DNA of 5,279 nt from positions 1-5,279 of the forward strand of contig DNMQ01000217.1 in NCBI GenBank assembly GCA_003488145.1, in the 5' to 3' direction. This DNA comes from Pseudomonas sp. (GTDB lineage: Bacteria > Pseudomonadota > Gammaproteobacteria > Pseudomonadales > Pseudomonadaceae). Both the position numbers and the translations under genes were made by a program. Of the stretch, positions 1 to 4,971 are shown piece after piece (the stretch's first letter is position 1; every line of letters starts with the position of its first letter). The notes beneath the pieces are model-generated. The model was given only the letters and a program-made list of their open reading frames with translations, did no database searches and was not told the DNA's origin.

Positions 1-89
1 CGCTGGCGCAGCAGATCCTCTCCGGTCAGTTCGCGCCGGGTAGCAGCGTCAAGGCGCGGGTAGAGGGCGAGCAGATCGTCTTCGATTGA
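1..89 (+). CDS. clpB: ClpB disaggregase, C-terminal end only
   Basis: Only the last 28 codons and the TGA stop (87-89) are present; the gene begins outside the window. The frame starting at position 3 reads LAQQILSGQFAPGSSVKARV and ends IVFD. This matches the end of the ClpB C-terminal domain, where a conserved PLA(x)2IL helix is followed by a G-x-F-x-PG turn and a final beta strand with a V-x-x-x-G pattern; the two leading bases CG fit the usual proline codon. ClpB is the cytoplasmic hexameric AAA+ ATPase that pulls proteins out of aggregates together with DnaK/DnaJ/GrpE. The ATPase modules and the heat-shock promoter are not visible here. The alternative is another Clp/Hsp100 protein, but the tail fits ClpB best. 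Confidence 0.85.
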   Translation, partial: LAQQILSGQFAPGSSVKARVEGEQIVFD

Positions 90-101
90 GTGTGGGGTGG
101 T

Positions 102-132
102 TACCTGCGGGGTGCAGCACACCTCGCAGGTA
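102..132 (+). terminator. Hairpin after clpB (probable transcript end)
   Basis: A 13-bp stem with a 5-nt loop starts 12 nt after the clpB stop: TACCTGCGGGGTG (102-114), loop CAGCA (115-119), CACCTCGCAGGTA (120-132), with one G-T wobble. No T-run follows, so it is not a textbook intrinsic terminator. It may mark a Rho-assisted 3' end or protect the clpB mRNA from exonucleases. Confidence 0.55.
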
Positions 133-206
133 GCCGTGTTGGAGCAGCGTTTTCGCGGGTGCCGCCGGGTGAACGCAAAGTGTTGTCAGGAATCGCATTT
201 TTGGGG

Positions 207-242
207 TTGACAGGCGAGCCGGGAACCGTAAAATGGCGCGCC
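207..242 (+). promoter_or_regulatory. Sigma-70 promoter of the tRNA operon, GC-rich discriminator
   Basis: A perfect -35 TTGACA (207-212) lies 16 nt before a -10 TAAAAT (229-234). The next bases are GGCGCGCC (235-242), a fully GC discriminator running up to the predicted start near 241. Such discriminators are a known hallmark of stable-RNA promoters that ppGpp/DksA shut down in the stringent response. The predicted leader before tRNA-Asn is about 45 nt and would be removed by RNase P and other nucleases. Confidence 0.85.
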
Positions 243-286
243 TCTGAGGCGGTAACGTAACGCTGAAGAGCTGGAATTGAAGTTGT

Positions 287-362
287 TCCGCGATAGCTCA
301 GTCGGTAGAGCAAATGACTGTTAATCATTGGGTCCCAGGTTCGAGTCCTGGTCGCGGAGCCA
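287..362 (+). tRNA. tRNA-Asn (anticodon GTT)
   Basis: A 76-nt cloverleaf. The acceptor arm TCCGCGA (287-293) pairs with TCGCGGA (352-358), followed by discriminator G and an encoded CCA (360-362). The anticodon stem AATGA/TCATT encloses loop CTGTTAA, giving anticodon GTT at 320-322, which reads AAC and AAU. The T arm carries the standard GTTCGAGTC loop. It is first in a three-tRNA operon and is separated from the next tRNA by 9 nt. Confidence 0.97.
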
Positions 363-371
363 AATTCCAAT

Positions 372-448
372 CGGGGTATAGCGCAGTCCGGTAGCGCGCC
401 TGCTTTGGGAGCAGGATGTCGGGAGTTCGAATCCCCCTACCCCGACCA
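372..448 (+). tRNA. tRNA-Pro (anticodon TGG)
   Basis: A 77-nt cloverleaf. The acceptor arm CGGGGTA (372-378) pairs with TACCCCG (438-444), then discriminator A and encoded CCA (446-448). The anticodon stem CCTGC/GCAGG encloses loop TTTGGGA, so the anticodon is TGG (406-408), decoding CCA and, with wobble-base modification, other proline codons. C1 at the acceptor terminus and G37 after the anticodon are typical of tRNA-Pro; G37 is the normal TrmD methylation target. Confidence 0.97.
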
Positions 449-453
449 TTTTT

Positions 454-529
454 GGGTCGTTAGCTCAGTTGGTAGAGCAGTTGGCTTTTAACCAATTGGT
501 CGTAGGTTCGAATCCTACACGACCCACCA
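454..529 (+). tRNA. tRNA-Lys (anticodon TTT)
   Basis: A 76-nt cloverleaf. The acceptor arm GGGTCGT (454-460) pairs with ACGACCC (519-525), with discriminator A and encoded CCA (527-529). The anticodon loop CTTTTAA (485-491) gives TTT at 487-489, reading AAA and AAG. It is last in the operon, 5 nt after tRNA-Pro and 22 nt before the terminator stem. Confidence 0.97.
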
Positions 530-551
530 TACCGGCTTCTCAGGAAGCATG

Positions 552-587
552 AAAAGCTGGATGTCCTCGAGGACATCCAGCTTTTTT
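552..587 (+). terminator. Intrinsic terminator of the tRNA operon
   Basis: A perfect 15-bp stem (552-566 with 571-585) closes a TCGA loop (567-570) and runs into a T-tract at 582-587. The stem core is GCTGGATGTCC with its exact complement. This is a strong Rho-independent terminator for the Asn-Pro-Lys operon. The four A residues at its left end give only a short U-run on the opposite strand, so action against ndh transcripts would be weaker. Confidence 0.93.
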
Positions 588-616
588 ATTGCCTGCGATT
601 TCTTCTCGGCACATTC

Positions 617-642
617 AAGGCGCACCCAAGGGTGCGCCTTTT
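617..642. terminator. Bidirectional terminator between tRNA operon and ndh
   Basis: The stem AAGGCGCACC (617-626) pairs with GGTGCGCCTT (631-640) around loop CAAG. It lies 5 nt beyond the last base of the ndh stop codon on the minus strand. The better T-run (639-642) is on the plus strand; on the minus strand the stem is followed by only TTG. The position suits ndh termination plus back-up protection from tRNA-operon read-through. Confidence 0.75.
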
Positions 643-647
643 CTGCG

Positions 648-1943
648 TCAATGGAGCTTCAGGCGCGGCTCCGTCGTGCGGCTGAGCTTGTCGCCAAGCA
701 TCATCAGCAGCGTGCGCGGGATGCCGTACAGTGCGATCTGGTGCATGCGGTAGAGCGAGATATAGAACATCCGTGCGAGCCAGCCTTCGAGCATCACGTT
801 GCCGGTCAGGTTGCCCATCAGATTACCTACAGCCGAGAAGCTCGACAGCGAAATCAGCGAGCCGTAGTCCTTGTAGCGATAGGTCGGCAGCGGCTTGCCT
901 TCCAGTCGGTTGTGGATCGAGCGTGCCAGCATCGAGGCCTGCTGGTGGGCTGCCTGCGCACGGGGGGGGACATTGCGGTCGCTGTCCGGCTGTGGGCAGG
1001 CGGCACAATCGCCGAACGCGAAGATGTTCTCGTCGCGCGTGCTCTGCAATGTCGGGTGGACGACCAGCTGGTTAATGCGGTTGGTTTCCAGGCCATCCAG
1101 TTCGTGAAGGAAGGCGGGTGCCTTGATCCCGGCGGCCCACACCTTGAGGCTGGCCTGGACGAACTCGCCCTGCTTGGTGTGCAGGCCCTCGGCGGTGACT
1201 TCGCTGACGGCGGCGCCTGTGAGCACCGTGACGCCCAGGTCCAGCAGTGTCTGGTGCACCGGCTGGCTGATGCGCTCAGGCAGTGCCGGCAGGACTTTCG
1301 GGCCGGCCTCGATGAGGGTGATGTTTACATCCTCCGGCTTGATGCCATCGAGGCCGTAGGCCGCCAGCTCCTTGGCGGCGTGCAGCAGTTCTGCAGCCAG
1401 CTCCACGCCGGTAGCGCCGGCTCCGACGATGGCCATGCTGATGTTGCTCGAGGCTCCCTCGCCTGCATGCGCCTTCATGTAATGGCTCAGCAGTTGCCGG
1501 TGGAAGCGCTCGGCCTGCTCGCGCGTATCAAGGAAGATGCAGTGCTCGGAAGCCCCCGAGGTGCCGAAGTCGTTGGTCGTGCTGCCGACGGCAATCACCA
1601 GCGTGTCGTAGTTCAGTGCGCGTGACGGGACCAGTTCCACGCCAAACTCGTCGCGCGTCGCTTCCAGTCGAATGCATTTGCTCGCGCGATCCAGGCCTGC
1701 CATGCGGCCCATCTGGAACTCGAAGTGATTCCATTTGGCCTGAGCGACGTAGTTGAGTTCGTCAGCGGACGAGTTCAAGGAGCCGGCGGCGACTTCGTGC
1801 AGCAGCGGCTTCCAGATGTGTGTGAGGTTGGCGTCGACCAGGGTGATGCGGGCTTTGCCACGCTTGCCCAGGGTTCTACCCAGGCGGGTAGCAAGCTCCA
1901 GACCGCCGGCGCCACCGCCGACGATTACGACTCGATGTGACAT
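648..1943 (-). CDS. ndh: Type II NADH:quinone oxidoreductase (NDH-2)
   Basis: A complete 431-residue flavoprotein, the usual length for NDH-2. It transfers electrons from NADH to ubiquinone at the cytoplasmic face of the inner membrane without pumping protons. Visible motifs in order: an N-terminal FAD-binding Rossmann motif GGGAGG (9-14) with strand-end acid D37; the NADH-binding motif VGAGATGVELAAE (173-185) with E212 at the end of the next strand; AFGDCAA (309-315), the second FAD contact; and AQAAHQQ (329-335), the conserved quinone-site segment. The C-terminal third (about 370-420) has amphipathic and hydrophobic stretches such as HQIALYGIPRTLLMML that in this family bind the membrane peripherally. 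The ATG at 1943 is chosen because the Rossmann strand begins at residue 4; its ribosome site is weak (GAG about 9 nt upstream). I see no good promoter in the 53-nt gap before it, so transcription probably comes from the promoter of the upstream small gene. Confidence 0.95.
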   Translation of the reverse strand: MSHRVVIVGGGAGGLELATRLGRTLGKRGKARITLVDANLTHIWKPLLHEVAAGSLNSSADELNYVAQAKWNHFEFQMGRMAGLDRASKCIRLEATRDEFGVELVPSRALNYDTLVIAVGSTTNDFGTSGASEHCIFLDTREQAERFHRQLLSHYMKAHAGEGASSNISMAIVGAGATGVELAAELLHAAKELAAYGLDGIKPEDVNITLIEAGPKVLPALPERISQPVHQTLLDLGVTVLTGAAVSEVTAEGLHTKQGEFVQASLKVWAAGIKAPAFLHELDGLETNRINQLVVHPTLQSTRDENIFAFGDCAACPQPDSDRNVPPRAQAAHQQASMLARSIHNRLEGKPLPTYRYKDYGSLISLSSFSAVGNLMGNLTGNVMLEGWLARMFYISLYRMHQIALYGIPRTLLMMLGDKLSRTTEPRLKLH

Positions 1944-1996
1944 GGGAGTGACTCATAGCTGCAAGGGAAACGGCGGGGCGGCCTGGCGAGCGGAGC

Positions 1997-2170
1997 TCAA
2001 AGCACAAGGCGGCTCAAGAGGCGGCTCAATAACCCGAGCCCGATCACCACGACCAGTACCACAAGCAGAAGAAGCCAGGGGCGAAACGGCTGGCGCTCGA
2101 CCTGGTGTTGCGGGGCGCGGAGGTATTCATCGACGCGCTGCTGATCTTCGGGCTTCAGGCGGCTGGGCAT
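1997..2170 (-). CDS. Small single-pass membrane protein, DUF3094-like
   Basis: A 57-codon gene from ATG (2170) to TGA (1997-1999). The soluble N-terminus (1-30) is charged and begins MPSRLKPEDQQRVDEYL, with a likely short helix around EDQQRVDEYL. A hydrophobic segment at about 31-49 (PWLLLLVVLVVVIGLGLLS) is long enough to cross the membrane once. The tail ends SRLLSRLVL with two arginines. I recognise the pattern as DUF3094, a family of roughly this length from Pseudomonas-like bacteria with no known function; this is from memory, not a search. GAGG sits 5 nt before the ATG and a promoter candidate lies just upstream, so the gene looks expressed. ndh starts 53 nt downstream on the same strand, suggesting a two-gene operon and, by inference only, a role near NDH-2 at the membrane. 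Confidence 0.85.
   Translation of the reverse strand: MPSRLKPEDQQRVDEYLRAPQHQVERQPFRPWLLLLVVLVVVIGLGLLSRLLSRLVL
2007..2029 (-). repeat. In-frame tandem repeat in the DUF3094-like gene
   Basis: AGGCGGCTCAA occurs at 2007-2017 and 2019-2029, an 11-nt identity with a 12-nt period. It encodes the repeated tetrapeptide LSRL near the protein's C-terminus, so the reading frame is kept. Confidence 0.8.
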
Positions 2171-2194
2171 GGGCACCTCGAATGGAATGCAGGC

Positions 2195-2222
2195 ATTCTA
2201 GCTGTGCAGGGTCAAAAGCCAA
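2195..2222 (-). promoter_or_regulatory. Predicted promoter of the DUF3094-like gene and ndh
   Basis: On the minus strand TTGGCT (2217-2222) is followed after 16 nt by TAGAAT (2195-2200), which match the sigma-70 consensus at 4/6 and 5/6. The start would fall near 2188, giving a leader of about 18 nt with the GAGG ribosome site. It is the best promoter I see for the small gene and, by read-through, for ndh. Confidence 0.5.
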
Positions 2223-2229
2223 GCGCGAA

Positions 2230-2281
2230 GTGCGGCGCTTTGCCGCGCGGAGGGCTGGCGGGCATGCCGGGCGGCATGCCC
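2230..2281 (-). terminator. Two hairpins after the DUF1631 gene (possible transcript end)
   Basis: Downstream of the DUF1631 stop are a 9-bp perfect stem, GGGCATGCC (2260-2268) with GGCATGCCC (2273-2281), loop GGGC, and a second stem at 2230-2236/2242-2248 (7 pairs, one wobble). Neither is followed by a T-run on the minus strand. They may end or stabilise the DUF1631 transcript, or read-through may continue into the small gene and ndh. Confidence 0.45.
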
Positions 2282-2290
2282 TTGGGGTTG

Positions 2291-4546
2291 TCAGGTGTTC
2301 TTCAGCTTGCGCAGGTTGCCGATGACCGACTCCAGCGCGCGGTCGAACAGCAGGGTGTCGTTGAGTAGCCGAATGGCGCCGCGCTGGAATTCGGTCGCCA
2401 GGCCCATGCGGGTCTTTTCCAGGACTTTCATGCCGGTGCGATTAACGAAGATGTACTTGCCGGTGGGCTTGATCACCGCTGCCAGCTTGCAGCGCAGCTT
2501 GTGTTCTTCGTCTTCCTGGAACTCCACCCAGCTGCCGACGCGCAGATTGTCGACCTGGACCAGCGCGACATCGTTATCCGGCAGGCTGATTTCCGGTTCC
2601 TGCTCGCGGCTCTCGCCAGGTGCAAGCAGGACGATCTCGTCGACCACTTCGACCATTGCCGGTGTGGTTGCTATCGGAGTTGCCGCTGACTCCGCTGAAG
2701 TGCTGTCGTCCGCTGGCGCCTCGCTGGGAGCGCTCTGCGGTTGCTGGAAGCGCTGCAGGGTCTGGACATGGAGCGCTTCGAGCTGGGTAAAGAAGTCGCC
2801 GGTGGAAAAAGGGTCGAAGGCGGCGCTGACCAGTCCGTCGCGCAGCGCTTTAAGCAGGCTCGGGACCAGCTCCAGCAGGCGTGCGCGCGATTCTTCGTCT
2901 TCGTGAGGGGTAACGCTCCACACCAGATCGTCCATCGTGTCCAGGGCGGCCTGCCACTCTTCGGACTGGGTGCCGTGTTTCAGACAGGTAAGCAGCAGAA
3001 CCTTGCTCCAGGCTTCCTGTAGCAGCCGCACCACGACTTCCGGAAGCGTCTTGCCGAGCAAGCGCTGGTTCAGGGCGCGCTCAACTTCCTGTCGGGCGAT
3101 CTCGGCCTTGGCGCGGCCTTCCTCGGCATCGCGGGTGCGTTGCTCGAGCAGCTCGCTACGGCGGCGCTCATCGCCGATGAAGGCAAGGAAGTCGGCCAGC
3201 AGCTCGGAGAAAATGGCCGGATCGTCAGTGAAGTCGTTGAGCAGTCGAGCCACGATCTGCTCGATCTTCTGGTAGAGACTGTCCCGCTGCGCTTCATCCT
3301 GATCGCCCCAGCCCATCGCTGCCGAGGCAATCTCGTTAAGCAGGCGGCGTGCCGGATGGCTGCCGCGGCTGAAGAAGGTCTTGTCCAATACCGCGACCTT
3401 GAGAAGCGGGATCTGCAGGCGACCGATCAGGGCCTTTAGCGAGTCGGGCAGGGTGCGGTCATCGAGTATGAATTCGAACAGCATGGAGACGAGGTTGATC
3501 ACATCGTCGTCTATCTCGCCAACCACGCGGGACTTGCCGGTCTTGGCACTGACTCGGCTCAGCAGGCCGGCCAGCTGCTCCTGAAGATCGAACTCGTCGA
3601 CGGTCTGCGGCGCGCGCGCCTGCATGTGCGACAGTAGGCGGAGGAGGTCGCCACTGGAGATCGGGATCGCATCGCTGGGGATGTTGCGCGCCGGCAGCAT
3701 GCTGCTGCCACGGAGCTCTGAAAGCAGGCTGTGCAGTGCGCTGAATGCGGCTTCCTGCAGTCCCTCGTCGACATGTGCAGCCTGGCCAAGTGGCGCCGAT
3801 GGTGCATGGCTTCCGGCTGGCGCGCCGGGGCGCTGCTGGCGGCGGGGCGGGGCGGAGTGCAGCTCTGGCAGGATGCCGGCAGCGACCAGGGTCTGGTTGG
3901 CTTCGGCATAGAGTTGGTCGATATCCCCGAGCACGTACTTTTCGAAGAGCTTGAAGATAATCAGCTTGACCTTGATCTCTACCCCAAGGCTGCTGCTGGC
4001 CTCGATGAAGTAGTCGCAGAGTGCGTGCGGGCCGAGCGGGTTGCTCTTGTCGTCGAGCTTCTTGCTGATCAGCGCATTGAAACGAGTGGTCAGGTGCCCC
4101 AGCGGTTGAGCCGCACGACTCATGACTTTCGCGACCATGGTGTCGACGGCTACCGACTCTTCCAGCTCATCGTTCTGCACAAGTGAAAGACTGTCGAACG
4201 ACACATTGTCCAGCACCGGCGGCTTGCCGATCTCATACTGATTGAGCTTGGCGAATGCTTCGAACAGCTGTTGCAGAAAGCCGCGTTCGATGTTGCGGCG
4301 CTTCATGCGCAAATCACGCATGGCTTCGAAAAACGCGTTCTGTTCGACGTTGCTGCTCGCACGATCGGCGATCTCGAAGAGCGAGTCATCGGCGTTGTCG
4401 AACAGCGACTGCAAGGCCTGACGCAGCTGTTGGGCGGCCTTGTCGCGCACGCTGATGAGCGCCACAGGCAGGCGGCCTGCTGGTGAAGAAGGCTTGTGCT
4501 CAGGGGCTGCCTTGTTCAGGTGCACCACTTTCGCATCGGTTCGCAT
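2291..4546 (-). CDS. DUF1631 family protein of unknown function
   Basis: A complete 751-residue protein that I recognise as DUF1631; its function is not established. Layout: a basic, probably flexible N-terminus (1-25); a helical region (31-225); a Pro/Ala/Arg-rich linker (about 231-258); a second, largely helical block (260-600) with the family-like stretches RGSHPARRLLNEIASAAMGW (394-413) and W-x2-ALDTMDDLVWSV (531-545); and a charged Glu/Arg segment (about 458-495) likely to be coiled coil. An Ala/Ser/Thr/Pro linker (602-632) leads to a compact C-terminal domain (about 665-745) with alternating beta-type strands: GSWVEFQ, LRCKLAAVIK, KYIFVNRTGMKV. That domain resembles small beta-barrels, but no PilZ RxxxR or D/NxSxxG motif is visible. 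There is no signal peptide or membrane segment, so it is predicted cytoplasmic. AGGAGA 6 nt upstream fixes the start. Some relatives are, as I recall, labelled thymidine phosphorylase; nothing here supports that. Confidence 0.85.
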   Translation of the reverse strand: MRTDAKVVHLNKAAPEHKPSSPAGRLPVALISVRDKAAQQLRQALQSLFDNADDSLFEIADRASSNVEQNAFFEAMRDLRMKRRNIERGFLQQLFEAFAKLNQYEIGKPPVLDNVSFDSLSLVQNDELEESVAVDTMVAKVMSRAAQPLGHLTTRFNALISKKLDDKSNPLGPHALCDYFIEASSSLGVEIKVKLIIFKLFEKYVLGDIDQLYAEANQTLVAAGILPELHSAPPRRQQRPGAPAGSHAPSAPLGQAAHVDEGLQEAAFSALHSLLSELRGSSMLPARNIPSDAIPISSGDLLRLLSHMQARAPQTVDEFDLQEQLAGLLSRVSAKTGKSRVVGEIDDDVINLVSMLFEFILDDRTLPDSLKALIGRLQIPLLKVAVLDKTFFSRGSHPARRLLNEIASAAMGWGDQDEAQRDSLYQKIEQIVARLLNDFTDDPAIFSELLADFLAFIGDERRRSELLEQRTRDAEEGRAKAEIARQEVERALNQRLLGKTLPEVVVRLLQEAWSKVLLLTCLKHGTQSEEWQAALDTMDDLVWSVTPHEDEESRARLLELVPSLLKALRDGLVSAAFDPFSTGDFFTQLEALHVQTLQRFQQPQSAPSEAPADDSTSAESAATPIATTPAMVEVVDEIVLLAPGESREQEPEISLPDNDVALVQVDNLRVGSWVEFQEDEEHKLRCKLAAVIKPTGKYIFVNRTGMKVLEKTRMGLATEFQRGAIRLLNDTLLFDRALESVIGNLRKLKNT

Positions 4547-4558
4547 CGAGACTCTCCT
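4530..4558 (-). promoter_or_regulatory. Ribosome site and start-codon direct repeat of the DUF1631 gene
   Basis: AGGAGA (plus-strand complement 4553-4558) is a strong Shine-Dalgarno 6 nt before the ATG. The start codon lies in a tandem 9-nt repeat, TTCGCATCG at 4530-4538 and 4540-4548, so a second ATG occurs 10 nt inside in another frame. That second frame would give only six residues before a stop. Confidence 0.75.
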
Positions 4559-4651
4559 GCGGTCGCCTGCTTAACGGCGGTCACAACGCCAGCTTCAAAC
4601 AGCGTCTTGTAAGGGTAACCAAATCGGCAGGGCAAGGCGGAAGGTTCCGGG

Positions 4652-4681
4652 CGAGCCCGCAATCTAGTGCGGGTTTCTTCT
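4652..4681 (+). terminator. Orphan terminator-like hairpin, plus strand
   Basis: CCCGCA (4656-4661) pairs with TGCGGG (4668-4673) around loop ATCTAG, extendable by weak pairs, and is followed by TTTCTTCT (4674-4681). The T-rich tail lies on the plus strand, yet no plus-strand gene precedes it. A short overlapping stem CGGGC/GCCCG (4648-4659) competes for the same bases. It could end a small RNA or antisense transcript. Confidence 0.45.
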
Positions 4682-4700
4682 GTCGAACCGGATCCAGCGC

Positions 4701-4728
4701 AGCATAGCCGAGCGGTCTGATTTTACAA
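4701..4728 (-). promoter_or_regulatory. Alternative promoter candidate for the DUF1631 gene
   Basis: On the minus strand TTGTAA (4723-4728) and TATGCT (4701-4706) are 16 nt apart, each matching the sigma-70 consensus at 4 of 6. Use of it would give a leader of about 148 nt. It is weaker than the candidate at 4785-4811. Confidence 0.25.
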
Positions 4729-4766
4729 CGACACCTCGTCAGTAAGGTGTCGCCATTTCGGTGGCG
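4729..4766. repeat. Two adjacent inverted repeats sharing two bases
   Basis: CGACACCT (4729-4736) and AGGTGTCG (4745-4752) form a perfect 8-bp stem with an 8-nt loop. CGCCA (4751-4755) and TGGCG (4762-4766) form a second stem. The bases 4751-4752 belong to both, so the full stems cannot coexist. No T-run follows on either strand, so terminator function is unlikely; leader-RNA structure or protein binding is possible. Confidence 0.6.
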
Positions 4767-4784
4767 TCAATATTCTTGAAGGGC

Positions 4785-4811
4785 ATTATAAGCATCGGAT
4801 TGCGATGCCAA
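4785..4811 (-). promoter_or_regulatory. Predicted DUF1631 promoter with palindrome in its spacer
   Basis: The minus strand has a perfect -10 TATAAT (4785-4790) and a 5/6 -35 TTGGCA (4806-4811), spaced 15 nt, shorter than the preferred 17. A perfect inverted repeat GCATCG-N5-CGATGC (4792-4808) fills the spacer and overlaps the -35, the position of a typical repressor site. Transcription would start near 4778, leaving a leader of about 230 nt. Confidence 0.4.
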
Positions 4812-4941
4812 GACCGGTTTTTCATTGGACATGACTTGGCTCACAGATACTCGCAGGTTTTCCGCCGGGAGGTAAAAAAAGCCTCTCGAATACCCGTCCG
4901 GGAAGCGCAGGTTGGCGCTGCGTTAGCGAGCACTCAGCCTT

Positions 4942-4965
4942 TATACTCCGCGCAATCTTCAGGAG
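4942..4965 (+). promoter_or_regulatory. nadC -10 element and ribosome binding site
   Basis: TATACT (4942-4947) is a 5/6 match to the sigma-70 -10, placing the start near 4954 with a leader under 20 nt. No good -35 lies 16-18 nt upstream: TTAGCG (4923) is too close and TTGGCG (4912) too far, so an activator may be needed or expression may be modest. AGGAG (4961-4965) is a consensus ribosome site 6 nt before the nadC ATG. Confidence 0.5.
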
Positions 4966-4971
4966 TCAGCC

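Larger units (their letters stand above)
4547..4971. other. Divergent intergenic region between DUF1631 gene and nadC
   Basis: 425 nt with no gene I can support on either strand. The DUF1631-proximal half holds the ribosome site, a plus-strand terminator-like hairpin (4652-4681) and an inverted repeat pair (4729-4766). The middle holds an AT-richer stretch (4768-4791) with a minus-strand -10 and a palindrome. A run of seven A at 4874-4880 follows GGGAGG but has no start codon at a useful distance. About 4820-4935 holds nothing else I can name. The nadC promoter and ribosome site lie at the right edge. Confidence 0.7.

Noticed and set aside
101..370. An 89-codon minus-strand frame across the tRNA promoter and tRNA-Asn
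   Set aside because: It is antisense to a certain tRNA gene and its promoter, and the protein has no recognisable features.
287..529. tRNA 3' ends as possible integration (att) sites
   Set aside because: No integrase and no second copy of a tRNA 3' end were seen in the window, and the tRNA genes are intact.
549..1625. A 358-codon open frame on the plus strand opposite ndh
   Set aside because: It starts inside the tRNA terminator, has no plausible ribosome site and is exactly antisense to the strongly supported ndh gene; long antisense frames are common in GC-rich DNA.
1753..2325. A 190-codon plus-strand frame spanning the ndh start and the small gene
   Set aside because: It is antisense to two better-supported minus-strand genes, and its Arg/Ala/Gly-rich product is typical of a shadow frame.
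2295..4186. Several plus-strand frames of 60-200 codons opposite the DUF1631 gene
   Set aside because: All lie within a single well-formed 751-codon gene, and their Ser/Arg-rich compositions reflect its complementary codons.
4836..4855. TGGCTCAC...CTCGC as a sigma-54 promoter
   Set aside because: The GG and GC dinucleotides do not have the TGGCAC-N5-TTGC sequence and spacing required.
4874..4880. Seven-A run as a minus-strand terminator U-tract
   Set aside because: No stable hairpin lies directly before it on the minus strand (only a 4-bp stem flanks the run) and no minus-strand gene precedes it.
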